NCBI RefSeq assembly: GCF_015672735.1
Contig: NZ_JADABY010000029.1
Span: 124,001 to 188,000, forward strand
From: Citrobacter sp. Res13-Sevr-PEB04-36
GTDB taxonomy: Bacteria > Pseudomonadota > Gammaproteobacteria > Enterobacterales > Enterobacteriaceae
DNA: 64,000 nt
Direction of reading: 5' to 3'
Shown one piece after another: positions 29,361-38,579 of this stretch. The stretch's first letter is position 1. Every line of letters begins with the position of its first letter. The translations under genes were made by a program, and so were the position numbers. The notes beneath the pieces are model-generated. The model was not told the origin of the DNA and searched no databases. It was given only the letters and a program-made list of their open reading frames with translations.

Positions 29361-30352
29361 ATTTTCAGCAAAGCTATCTCTACTGGCTGGCGGGCGTGGT
29401 CCTGTTGATTGTGGCTGTGATGTCCTGGCAGGACAAAGCGAATCCCCGGCGTTTAACCACCGGCCTGTTCTGGGGCGTGTACGGTCTGCTGTTTTTGCTG
29501 GGTGACTGGACCTATTCGCTGTTTGGCGACAAACGTACGGTGCATATCGCAGTGGGTATCGCAGTAGTCATACTGGCGCTGATCGCAGGCTTTGGCGGCG
29601 TGAAGCTTGGTAGCTACCATCAACGTACGCAACAACAACGTGAAGAAAGCGCCAGTCGACTGGGCAACAAGTTGTTTTTCCCGGCACTGGCAATCCCGGT
29701 GGTGACCGTTATTGGCGTGCTGATGTTTAATCATATTCCGGGTTTACAGGATGCGCTGTTTGGGCCCGGGAATCACGCCACGCTGGTGACGCTGTTTTCA
29801 ATGACCGCTGGTTCGCTAATTGGTCTGGCAATGGCGGTTAAAATGACCCATGAGCGGGCACATCAGCCGATTCAGGAAGCGCGTCGCCTGCTGGACTCCA
29901 TTGGCTGGGCGTTCATCCTGCCGCAAATTCTAGCCACGCTTGGTCTGCTGTTTACGGCGGCGGGCGTCGGCAGCGGAATTTCGTATCTGACGCAGGAATA
30001 TCTGGCGGTGGACAGCCGCTTTATCGCCGTGGCGGTGTACACCATTGGCATGGCGCTGCTGACCATGATTATGGGTAACGCCTTTGCCGCCTTCCCGATT
30101 GTGACCGCCGGGATTGGGATTCCAATCCTCGTCTTGCAGCACGGCGGCAACCCGGCGGTGATGGCGGCAATTGGTATGTTCTCCGGGTATTGCGGAACGC
30201 TGATGACGCCAATGGCGGCAAACTTTAACATCGTACCGGCGGCGCTGCTGGAGCTGCCGGATAAAAACGCGGTGATTAAGGCGCAGGTGCCGACCGGCAT
30301 ATTGCTGCTGTTGGTCAACGTATTCCTGATGTATTTCCTGATGTTCCTGTAA
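29357..30352 (+). CDS. DUF979 membrane protein, putative 5-oxoproline permease subunit
   Basis: 331 residues, about nine predicted helices. Conserved blocks include GFGGVKLGSY, FNHIPGLQDALFGPGNHATLV and NAFAAFPIVTAGIGIPILVL, then GYCGTLMTPMAANFNIVPAALLELPDKNAVIK, a permease-like signature. Coupled to DUF969 by ATGA overlap and 9 bp upstream of pcp, with GGAGGAAGG between them. Likely the partner transport subunit for pyroglutamate or a related compound. Confidence 0.85.
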   Translation: MNFQQSYLYWLAGVVLLIVAVMSWQDKANPRRLTTGLFWGVYGLLFLLGDWTYSLFGDKRTVHIAVGIAVVILALIAGFGGVKLGSYHQRTQQQREESASRLGNKLFFPALAIPVVTVIGVLMFNHIPGLQDALFGPGNHATLVTLFSMTAGSLIGLAMAVKMTHERAHQPIQEARRLLDSIGWAFILPQILATLGLLFTAAGVGSGISYLTQEYLAVDSRFIAVAVYTIGMALLTMIMGNAFAAFPIVTAGIGIPILVLQHGGNPAVMAAIGMFSGYCGTLMTPMAANFNIVPAALLELPDKNAVIKAQVPTGILLLLVNVFLMYFLMFL

Positions 30353-30361
30353 GGAGGAAGG

Positions 30362-31006
30362 ATGAAAACGGTATTAATCACCGGATTTGAACCCTTTGGC
30401 GGCGAGTCAGTTAACCCTTCCTGGGAAGTGGTCTCAGGGCTCGACAATGCTATCATCGCCGGATGCCGCGTCGTGGCGCGCCAGCTGCCGTGCGTGTTTG
30501 GCGACTCTCTGACGGTACTCAATAGTGCGATTGAAACGCTGTCACCGTCGCTGGTGCTGGCGGTTGGTCAGGCTGGAGGTCGTACGGACATCACCGTTGA
30601 ACGCGTTGCCATCAACGTGGACGATGCGCGTATTGCGGATAACCGTGGTCAGCAACCGGTAGATGAACCGATTGTGGCCGATGGCCCGGCGGCATGGTTC
30701 AGCACACTGCCGATCAAAGCTATGGTGACAGCCATGCGCAGCGCCGGGATTCCGGCCTCGGTTTCGCAAACCGCAGGTACCTTCGTCTGTAACCACGTGA
30801 TGTATGGCTTGCTGCACAAACTGCGAGATACGCCGACGGTGAAGGGGGGATTCATTCATATTCCTTATCTGCCACAGCAGGCAGCAGCCCATCCCGGTGC
30901 GCCAAGTATGGCGAGTGATACGGTGCGTCGTGCACTGGAAATCGCCATTGTCACGGCGTTACAGGTGGAGCGCGATATCGCCGTGACGGGCGGTGCAACT
31001 CATTAA
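30362..31006 (+). CDS. pcp: Pyrrolidone-carboxylate peptidase (pyroglutamyl peptidase I)
   Basis: 214-residue cysteine peptidase that removes N-terminal pyroglutamate from peptides. Catalytic residues Glu80 ([10 protein letters not shown]), Cys143 ([14 protein letters not shown]) and His166 (FIHIPYLP) are present. It opens [20 protein letters not shown], the family signature. E. coli K-12 lacks this gene; here it completes a peptide-to-pyroglutamate-to-glutamate path with DUF969/979 and PxpABC. Confidence 0.96.
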   Translation: MKTVLITGFEPFGGESVNPSWEVVSGLDNAIIAGCRVVARQLPCVFGDSLTVLNSAIETLSPSLVLAVGQAGGRTDITVERVAINVDDARIADNRGQQPVDEPIVADGPAAWFSTLPIKAMVTAMRSAGIPASVSQTAGTFVCNHVMYGLLHKLRDTPTVKGGFIHIPYLPQQAAAHPGAPSMASDTVRRALEIAIVTALQVERDIAVTGGATH

Positions 31007-31020
31007 CAAAGGACAGTATT

Positions 31021-31812
31021 ATGCCTGAAGGCCCGGAGATCCGCCGCGCGGCGGATACCCTGGAGGCGGCAGTCAAAGGCAAACCGTTGACGGATGTCTG
31101 GTTTGCCTTTGAGCAGTTAAAACCGTATCAATCTCAACTGATTGGGCAGCGTATTACTCAGCTCGAAACGCGGGGTAAAGCCTTACTCACCCACTTTTCC
31201 AATGGTTTGACGTTATATAGCCATAATCAACTGTACGGCGTCTGGCGGGTAGTGGACACGGGGAATATCCCGGAGACTACCCGGGTGCTGCGCGTCAGGC
31301 TGCAAACCGCCGATAAAACTATCCTGCTCTATAGCGCGTCGGATATCGAAATGCTGACGCCGGAACAGCTCACTATCCACCCCTTCCTGCAGCGGGTAGG
31401 GCCGGACGTGCTGGATCTGCACTTAACGCCCGCTGAAGTCAAAACACGTCTGCTGTCATCGCGTTTTCGCAACCGGCAGTTTTCCGGCTTGCTGCTGGAT
31501 CAGGCGTTTCTTGCGGGATTAGGTAACTACCTGCGGGTAGAGATCCTCTGGCAGGTTGGGCTGACGGGTCAACATAAAGCGTCGCAGCTAAGCGAGCAAC
31601 AGTTGGACGCATTGGCGCAGGCGCTGCTCGATATTCCTCGTTTATCCTATAACACTCGTGGGCTGGCCGATGAGAATAAGCATCACGGCGCGCTGTTTAG
31701 CTTTAAGGTCTTTCACCGCGACGGCGAAGCCTGCGAGCGATGCGGCGGGATTATTGAAAAAACCATGCTGTCGTCAAGGCCCTTTTACTGGTGTCCGGGA
31801 TGCCAAAAGTAG
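31021..31812 (+). CDS. nei: Endonuclease VIII
   Basis: 263-residue DNA glycosylase/AP lyase that excises oxidised pyrimidines. N-terminal [12 protein letters not shown] gives the Pro2 nucleophile (after Met removal) and Glu3. The H2TH region includes [18 protein letters not shown]. The C-terminal zinc finger uses CERCGG...WCPGCQ. Length equals E. coli Nei. Its stop is 2 bp from the end of the converging AraC gene, with no clear terminator. Confidence 0.98.
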   Translation: MPEGPEIRRAADTLEAAVKGKPLTDVWFAFEQLKPYQSQLIGQRITQLETRGKALLTHFSNGLTLYSHNQLYGVWRVVDTGNIPETTRVLRVRLQTADKTILLYSASDIEMLTPEQLTIHPFLQRVGPDVLDLHLTPAEVKTRLLSSRFRNRQFSGLLLDQAFLAGLGNYLRVEILWQVGLTGQHKASQLSEQQLDALAQALLDIPRLSYNTRGLADENKHHGALFSFKVFHRDGEACERCGGIIEKTMLSSRPFYWCPGCQK

Positions 31813-31814
31813 AG

Positions 31815-32663
31815 CTATATCGAAGCATACGTTTTGCGATACTGCAGCGGCGTTTTGCCCATGTTTTTACGAAAGCAGGTAATAAACCAGGCGTACTCGG
31901 AGAATCCGACCTGGCCGGCAATTTCGCGTACTGAGCTGCTGCTATGTAGCAGAAGCTCGCAGGCCTGCCGAATGCGGCGCATCATCAGATACTCCTGGAT
32001 TGTACCGCCGGTTTCCTCATGAAAGCGGCGAGAAGCATGCCCGCGTGAGCACCCCATCTCACAGGCGATATCCTCCAGTGAGCAACGCTGATGAAAGTGT
32101 GTCTCTATCCAGCGGATGATGCTGACCGAAAATGTATTCTGTCCTGTGGCCTGAGCTTGATGTGGTAGCAGGCTAATGAGCTGCATTACCAGAAATGCGC
32201 TGTCACTGATGCTGAAGGTCTGGCTTCTGAGCTGTTCTTCAAAGCGGCTCAGTAGGGTTTCAATTACCGGCTGCACGTCACCGACATCAAATACCCGCGC
32301 TTTCTCTCCCCGCGCACACAGCTGACGCAGCAGCATTTGCTGACGCGGAAAATCCCGCAGGTATTGCTCAATCTGCGGACTGTTAAAGTGTAGAGTTGTA
32401 CGGTGATAAATATTGCGGGCATCCTGTTCGACAAATACTTTATGTAGCTTTCCCGGTGGGAAAATAAAAATACGCCCAGGTTTGACGGTGTACTGCTGAT
32501 GCTCCATGAGCGCGATCCCAACCCCCTGAGAGACCGACAAAATCTCCACACACTGATGCCAGTGATAGTAATTGGCCGGCATATTCGTCATACGATTAAA
32601 GTAAATAAACTTATCGTTGAGACTAATGTGCTCAAGATAGCTACTGTCTTCCGTCTGCTGCAT
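31815..32663 (-). CDS. AraC-family regulator of the uronate-oligosaccharide locus
   Basis: 282 residues. The N-terminal cupin-like sensing domain (about 20-110) has YYHWHQCVEILSVSQG and PGRIFIFPPGKLHKVF. The C-terminal double HTH (about 185-282) has CSLEDIACEMGCSRGHASRRFHEETG and VREIAGQVGFSEYAWFITCFRKNMGKTP. Transcribed divergently from the DUF2264-MFS-GH88-porin genes across a 191-bp gap, which suggests it controls them in response to an imported sugar. The ligand is unknown. Confidence 0.85.
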   Translation of the reverse strand: MQQTEDSSYLEHISLNDKFIYFNRMTNMPANYYHWHQCVEILSVSQGVGIALMEHQQYTVKPGRIFIFPPGKLHKVFVEQDARNIYHRTTLHFNSPQIEQYLRDFPRQQMLLRQLCARGEKARVFDVGDVQPVIETLLSRFEEQLRSQTFSISDSAFLVMQLISLLPHQAQATGQNTFSVSIIRWIETHFHQRCSLEDIACEMGCSRGHASRRFHEETGGTIQEYLMMRRIRQACELLLHSSSSVREIAGQVGFSEYAWFITCFRKNMGKTPLQYRKTYASI

Positions 32664-32854
32664 TTATGTTCCACCTGACAATGTGAACAAACTTAAGTTT
32701 TTATCACCGTAATCGAATTTTAGCCGCACAAAATCGATGAATGTTGTTCTTCATAACCGGAGTTGTGCGGAAATAAGACAATTATCACATTTGTGTGTCT
32801 GCCCTAATCCTTATTATGCGCCCAATACTTCATCAAATGAAACGAGGTTTCATT

Positions 32855-34634
32855 ATGCAAGAAAGGCAAAAATATGTAGAGAAGGCGCAGCAATGGTTGG
32901 CATCAGCCATCCCCCATCTCGCACGCAGTAACACATGCCTGTACATAGGAGAAACATCTGCACAGTATCCGGCGGAGATTGCCGGGATGGAGGGCTTCGC
33001 TCGTCTGCTGTGGATCTTGGCGCCTTTACTGAGCGGGGGAGAGGCGAGTGATTATCGTGAGACATTTATTCGCGGTATTCGTCATGGCTGCGATCCTGAA
33101 CATCCAAACTATTGGGGGAATCTGGTCGATAACGATCAGCGCTGTGTTGAAATGGCCGCTTTTGGTCTTGCGCTGGCGCTGCCGAATACCGGGCTATGGG
33201 ATTCGTTAACAACCGATGAGCAACGCAATCTGGCGTGCTGGTTACGCCAAAGTGCGGATATTCAGATACCCGACAACAACTGGCATTTTTTCCCTGTGCT
33301 GGTACAGGTAGGGCTGAAGTGTGTGGGATGTCATTACGACATGATGGTGGTTGATAAGCATCTCAATGCCATAGAACCCTTTTGGCTCGGCAATGGCTGG
33401 TATTCCGATGGTGCTGGCAAGCCGCGTGATTATTACATTTCCAGCGGTTTTCATTTTTACAGCCTGCTCTACAGCCACTTTATGCAGGATGTTGATCCGG
33501 AACGTTGCCTGCGCTATCGCCAGCGCGCACGTCAGTTTGCTAAAGATTACATCCATTATTTTACTTGCGACGGTAATGCCATCCCGTTTGGTCGCAGCTT
33601 AACCTATCGTTTCGTGCAGGTCGCTTTCTGGAGCGCGGTGGCATTTACCGGGCTGGATGTCTTTTCCACGTCGGTGGTCAAAGGGCTAATATTGCGTCAC
33701 CTTGACTGGTGGATGGCACAACCGTTTATTGGGCATGATGGGCTGTTTTCTCTTGGCTATACCTACCCTAATCTGGTGATGACCGAAGATTACAACAGTC
33801 CCGGTTCACCGTACTGCGTGCAAAGCATTACTGATTCTGGCGCTGCCGGAGGAGAGTGCGTTCTGGCAGGCAGAACCTGCAGAATTGCCTGAACTTAACA
33901 TTGTGCATCCCATCAAGGAAGCCGGGCAATTTATTATCCATAGCGATGGTAACCGCCATGCCTCGCTGCTGATGTCCGGGCAGTACGATCGCAATAATTT
34001 TGTGAATTTTGATGCTAAGTACGGCAAGTTTGCCTACTCCAGCCACTTTGGTTTTACCCTCGAACGCGGGATCTATGGCCTGAATCATGCCGCCTGTGAC
34101 TCCATGCTGATGTTCAGTGAACAGGACAATTACTGGCGTGGGCGTCGTGAGTGCGAGTCTGTTGAAATGACGGATGCGCTAATCCGAAGCGTGTGGCGCC
34201 CGTGGTCTGATGTGATTGTCACGACCTGGCTTATTCCCCATGAATACGGGCATGTTCGTATTCATCGTGTAGAGACTCAGAGAACACTTGATTGTGTGGA
34301 GGGCGGATTTGCGGTTAACCGTCACCAGCTCACGCATAACGATACCTCGGAAAACCAGCTGACGCTTACCACCCGCACCGGAGTGTGTCAGATAGTTGAT
34401 CTTCTGACAACGCGCCAGCCACTGACGGTGACCACGCCACCAAATAGCAATATTTTGTATGCCTCACCGGGAGAGATCCCATGTCTGAGCACCACGCTCA
34501 CGCCGGGCGCCCACTGGCTGGCCTGTGCCATCAATGCCACGATGCATTCGTCTTTGCCGCCGCCGGTAATCATGGCGTTCGACTGCGGCAATCAGGTGCT
34601 GATGCTGGATTCGAAAATGCTGGAAATAAAATAA
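32855..34634 (+). pseudogene. DUF2264 protein, split by a one-base insertion
   Basis: Two overlapping frames, ending at 33892 and resuming at about 33885, together make one DUF2264 protein. Removing the C at 33817 changes ...SPYCVQSITD to ...SPYWCKALLILALPEES and joins the frames. This restores the family's SPYW motif and an uninterrupted 592-residue product. Start 32855 (MQERQKYVEKAQQWL) has GAGG 8 bases upstream. DUF2264 proteins form an (alpha/alpha)-toroid-like family found in polysaccharide-use loci; an enzymatic role on uronic-acid glycans is likely but not established here. The defect may be a true frameshift or a base-calling error. Followed 24 bp later by the transporter. Confidence 0.85.
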
Positions 34635-34658
34635 CTGACGCATGTGCGGAGAAAAATA

Positions 34659-35924
34659 ATGACTAACCCTGTTCAGTCGACGCGTTCGGCATACATCAAA
34701 CTCAGTCTGTTTGTTTTCTTATTTACGTTTACCTGGGCTGCAAGTTTTGGCCTTTACGCTATCTGGCTCGGAGATAAAGCCGGGTTGGATGGTGTGGAGA
34801 TCGGCACGGTGTTTGCCGTTAACGGCGTTTTTGCCGTGATTATCAAACCTGTTTACGGCTACATCATGGATAAAATGGGCATGAAAAAGCACCTGCTCTA
34901 TTTTGTCTGCATTGTGTCGGCCTTGATGGCACCTTTTTTCATCTGGTGTTACTTGCCGTTATTACAAACCCACTTTATCAGTGGGATGGTTGTTGGCGCG
35001 CTCTTTTTCAGCCTTGGTTGGTATGCTGGTGTGGCGGCGGAAGAGTCCTATGTTGACCGTTTTAGTCGCCTGTATGACATGGAATTTGGCCGCATCCGCA
35101 TGTGGGCGGCATTGGGCTGGGCGACGGCATCATCGTTCTCAGGCTTTCTCTATAACATCTCGCCAAAAATTAACTTTGTCATCAGTAGCGTTTCTGCTCT
35201 GTGTATGTTTGCGGTTCTGTTGACGTTGAAAGTTGATCACTTTGGCCAGGAAGAGAACGACGTACTGTCGAAAGAGAAGATTGTGATTGGCGATGTGTTC
35301 GAACTGTTGCGCAATAAAAAGTTCTGGACCTTTGCGCTGTATATTGCAGGGGTCGCATGGATGATGTTTATCGCCGAGCAGCAGTTCTCCCGCTATTTCG
35401 TTACCTTCTTTAGCACCAAAGAGGAAGGGAATGCGATGTTTGGCTATATGAGTACCGCACAGTCTGCTGCTGAATTCTTCGGCATGATGTTGGTACCTGC
35501 CATTATTAACCGCATTGGCGCAAAGCAGGGGATGATCCTGACTGGGCTGGTCATCAGCTTGCGCCTGATTATTTCTGGTTTAACCAACGATCCGCTAATT
35601 ATCTGCCTGGTCAAACCGCTATATGGAATTGAAATTGCGTTGATTTTGGTTTCGGTCTTCAAGTACATCGCCGAGCATTTTGATAAACGCGTCAACGCGA
35701 CAATGTACTTGCTGGGTTATCAGGCCATGATTTATGTCGGTTCCATCGTCGTAGCGCCACCTGCGGGCTATGCCTATCAAACCATCGGTTTTGAACATAC
35801 CTATCTGATTATGGGCGTGATTGCGCTGGTGTTTACCGGAATATCTGCCATCACACTGTCCACTTGTTATCAGCATAAAAAAGCCGCAATTACTTCGCCC
35901 CAGGGGCAAGAAGCTATTCACTAA
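34659..35924 (+). CDS. MFS oligosaccharide:H+ symporter (LacY/RafB-like family)
   Basis: 421 residues, 12 predicted membrane helices. The FLFTFTWAASFGLYAIWLGDKAGLDG opening and the GYIMDKMGMKKHL loop match the oligosaccharide:H+ symporter family of the MFS. Start 34659 (MTNPVQSTRS) has GGAGA 7 bases upstream; GTG 34644 is an alternative. Lying between DUF2264 and GH88 genes, it probably imports an unsaturated uronic-acid-containing oligosaccharide. The substrate is inferred from neighbours. Confidence 0.85.
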   Translation: MTNPVQSTRSAYIKLSLFVFLFTFTWAASFGLYAIWLGDKAGLDGVEIGTVFAVNGVFAVIIKPVYGYIMDKMGMKKHLLYFVCIVSALMAPFFIWCYLPLLQTHFISGMVVGALFFSLGWYAGVAAEESYVDRFSRLYDMEFGRIRMWAALGWATASSFSGFLYNISPKINFVISSVSALCMFAVLLTLKVDHFGQEENDVLSKEKIVIGDVFELLRNKKFWTFALYIAGVAWMMFIAEQQFSRYFVTFFSTKEEGNAMFGYMSTAQSAAEFFGMMLVPAIINRIGAKQGMILTGLVISLRLIISGLTNDPLIICLVKPLYGIEIALILVSVFKYIAEHFDKRVNATMYLLGYQAMIYVGSIVVAPPAGYAYQTIGFEHTYLIMGVIALVFTGISAITLSTCYQHKKAAITSPQGQEAIH

Positions 35925-35945
35925 AGCAGAGAAAACGAGAGAATT

Positions 35946-37136
35946 ATGTCTGAGTCTATCCGTAAAGAATCGATTGCCCATTATGCCTTTCGTCCCGGAG
36001 AAAGGGACGGCATTGCACTGAAAATCCGGGAAGCGATGCCGGTAATTTTAAACGCCATCGACCGTAACAGCATTTATTTTGGTCAGCGTTTTCCTGATGC
36101 TGCTTGTAAAAATGGCGTGTATCCAATAATCGACAATAAGGAATGGACGACCAGTTTCTGGACCGGGCAACTGTGGCTAGCCTGGGAATGGACGGGAAAG
36201 TCAGCGTACCGTGAGCTGGCTGAACAGCACGTTCATTCCTTTGGCAAGCGCATCGCCACACGCGATTGCACCAATCATCATGACCTGGGCTTTCTGTACA
36301 GCCTTTCTTGCATTGCCGCCAATAAACTGACTGGCGACCGACAGGCGAAGTATATTGCGCAGCAGGCGGCGGAAGCGCTGATGGAGCGTTATCACGATAA
36401 ATGCGGCATTATTCAGGCATGGGGAGAGCTGGATAATCCCGAGCAGCAGGGCAGGATGATTATCGACTGCAATATGAATCTGCCGCTGCTGTATCAGGCA
36501 AGTGAGTCAACCGGCGATCCGCGCTATGCCGAGGCGGCGAAGAGGCATATTGAGCAAGCCAGACGTTATATTGTGCGTGATGATGGTTCGACGTTTCACA
36601 CGTATTACATGGATGTTGACACCGGAGAGCCGCGATTCGGGAATACTCACCAGGGTTTCTCCGATGATTCCTGCTGGTCCCGTGGGCAGGCTTGGGGAGT
36701 GTACGGCTTTCTGCTGAATTACCTGTATACCGGTGATGATAAACTGCTGGAACTGAGCCTGACACTGGCAAACTATTTTATCAATCGCCTACCGGAAGAC
36801 CTGATTTGCTACTGGGATCTGGCGTTGACCGATCCCAACAGTGAAAAGGACAGTTCCGCCAGCGCTATTCTCGCCTGTGCGTTGCTGGAATTGGTGAAAC
36901 AACTGCCCGTGACGCATCAAGACCGTGAAAGCTACGAAACTCTGGCATTGCGCATGATTGAACGTATGCTCGATAGTTATCTTAACCAGACACATAAAGA
37001 AGGTGAGGGATTATTAAAACACTCTGTTTATTATTTTAAAGGTAATGTTGGAGTCAATGAGTGTTGTGCATGGGGGGATTATTTTCTGATGGAAGCACTC
37101 GCTCGAGCAACATCATGCTGGAATAGTTACTGGTAA
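35946..37136 (+). CDS. GH88 unsaturated glucuronyl hydrolase-like enzyme
   Basis: 396 residues of glycoside hydrolase family 88. Two key acidic residues are visible: Asp113 in NHHDLGFLYSL and Asp174 in MIIDCNMNLPLLY. They are 61 residues apart, as are Asp88 and Asp149 of the Bacillus unsaturated glucuronyl hydrolase. Aromatic W/H residues around WTTSFWTGQLWLAWE and WSRGQAWGVYGF fit the active-site groove. It removes the 4,5-unsaturated uronic acid left by polysaccharide lyases. No signal peptide, so it acts in the cytoplasm after MFS import. The polysaccharide of origin is unknown. Confidence 0.9.
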   Translation: MSESIRKESIAHYAFRPGERDGIALKIREAMPVILNAIDRNSIYFGQRFPDAACKNGVYPIIDNKEWTTSFWTGQLWLAWEWTGKSAYRELAEQHVHSFGKRIATRDCTNHHDLGFLYSLSCIAANKLTGDRQAKYIAQQAAEALMERYHDKCGIIQAWGELDNPEQQGRMIIDCNMNLPLLYQASESTGDPRYAEAAKRHIEQARRYIVRDDGSTFHTYYMDVDTGEPRFGNTHQGFSDDSCWSRGQAWGVYGFLLNYLYTGDDKLLELSLTLANYFINRLPEDLICYWDLALTDPNSEKDSSASAILACALLELVKQLPVTHQDRESYETLALRMIERMLDSYLNQTHKEGEGLLKHSVYYFKGNVGVNECCAWGDYFLMEALARATSCWNSYW

Positions 37137-37213
37137 TTACCCACCCCTCTGCTAAATAATTATATTTTTATTATGTAGGGGGATTTTATCTCTGTATCGG
37201 CAAGGATTATAAA

Positions 37214-38005
37214 GTGAACAACAATTATATTAATAAGGCCACATTATTGGCCGTATTGCTCATGCCTTCCGCTGGTGTTTTTGCGGATAATAATGTTAAT
37301 ACAACTACGGCTCCACAGGTAACGTCGACACCTTTTACTACCGTCTACTTTGCGCCAAGAACGCAATATCGCACTGCAAGCAAAGGTTTTTTACAAAGAC
37401 TGATGCTAACCGGCGTGGTGCAGGATCCTGACAGTATATTTAAGCGTATGTACTGGAGTTTTGAGACCGATGCTGATTTAGGTAAAAATATGGATCAGTG
37501 GAAAAGCAGCTATCAGGAAGCTGAATTTAATAAACCTTTTCCAGTCGGAGATAGTCAGTTCTGGCTTGAGCCGGGTGTCGTTTTTCACTGGGAATCCGCA
37601 GGGTCTCGCGTTGATCCTTACTTCGGTGTAGGTTATCACTTTGATCCTACGTTGGGAGCTGTATTACGTTACCGCTATAATCATCAGAATCATGACAGCG
37701 AAACATTGCAGGGTGACTGGGATGATTCCTCAGAACACCGTGTTGATATTTATTTAACAAAATATTTCACCCCAAATTTCTGGGTGCAATATAACCCGAC
37801 GTACTACAGTAAAACCCATAGCGATAAATTTGTTTATGCCAATGGAAAAAATCATACGCTCCAGCATAATTTTGTTTTTAATTTTCATACCACTCCGCGA
37901 TTTTATCCATTCTTCGAACTTGGCTATCTGGATAAATACCAGGATGGCAATGATACAAAAAATGAATATCAGATAAGAGTTGGCTTTAAGTATAATTTAA
38001 ACTAG
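37214..38005 (+). CDS. KdgM-like oligosaccharide outer-membrane porin
   Basis: 263 residues beginning at GTG 37214, with AAGGA 8 bases upstream. Residues 1-24 form a signal peptide ending MPSAGVFA. The mature part shows alternating beta-strand pattern and ends YQIRVGFKYNLN, typical of a C-terminal barrel strand. Composition and VDPYFGVGYHF-type strands resemble the KdgM/NanC family of narrow, anionic-oligosaccharide channels; this assignment is by pattern and context. Last gene of the AraC-linked locus. Confidence 0.75.
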   Translation: MNNNYINKATLLAVLLMPSAGVFADNNVNTTTAPQVTSTPFTTVYFAPRTQYRTASKGFLQRLMLTGVVQDPDSIFKRMYWSFETDADLGKNMDQWKSSYQEAEFNKPFPVGDSQFWLEPGVVFHWESAGSRVDPYFGVGYHFDPTLGAVLRYRYNHQNHDSETLQGDWDDSSEHRVDIYLTKYFTPNFWVQYNPTYYSKTHSDKFVYANGKNHTLQHNFVFNFHTTPRFYPFFELGYLDKYQDGNDTKNEYQIRVGFKYNLN

Positions 38006-38144
38006 CCATCGGATTGATGGCGAGGAATCTGGTTGTTTAATTGTTGTGTAAGACATCTATATTGCTTAAACTGCGTGCTTTCAGGATTATCTGTGATTTA
38101 CAGGTGTTTTCCTGACGATAAAACGACTTCAGGGAAATGAGCTG

Positions 38145-38570
38145 GTGTGGAATATGGATGCTAATCGTTTTTTTTGTACAGCCTTACTTATTACAACAAC
38201 CGGTTCCTTTTCCGCGTTGGCCAGCGCCGATGAGTCGGTAGCCCCTCAATGTGAGTCCGGGCCGCGCGATATGGAATATGTCTATGAGCATGGTGCGCTG
38301 ACCCGCTGTTTTTATCCTGCGATGACGCTGGAAGATACGTATCAGGCACTGCGAAAAGCGCGGTCGGACCGTCAAAACCTGACGCCCACGTTGACCCCAG
38401 GTAAGGATCGTAAAATAGAAAATCTTGGGGATACGGATCTCGTGGAATATGTCTGGAAAGGCAAAAACAATCTGCATATTACGCAGAATTTTCCGGGTGG
38501 TATGACCGAGTTTATGTTAACCGTGGATAAATCCGGAACGACCGTGACGGAGATTGGGCACCCGGATTAA
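38145..38570 (+). CDS. Hypothetical secreted protein
   Basis: 141 residues from GTG 38145 (AGGGA 9 bases upstream) or 138 from ATG 38154. A signal peptide ends near SFSALASA. The mature part is about 115 residues with two Cys (QCESGPRD, LTRCFYP) and a beta-rich end (LHITQNFPGGMTEFMLTVDKSG). I do not recognise the family. It lies between the porin and converging abrB and may be unrelated to the sugar locus. Periplasmic location is inferred. Confidence 0.7.
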   Translation: MWNMDANRFFCTALLITTTGSFSALASADESVAPQCESGPRDMEYVYEHGALTRCFYPAMTLEDTYQALRKARSDRQNLTPTLTPGKDRKIENLGDTDLVEYVWKGKNNLHITQNFPGGMTEFMLTVDKSGTTVTEIGHPD

Positions 38571-38579
38571 CGCTCCGCG

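Noticed and set aside
33885-34634. Second separate gene downstream of the DUF2264 N-terminal half
   Set aside because: It is the C-terminal half of the same protein in another frame; deleting one base joins them at the conserved SPYW motif.
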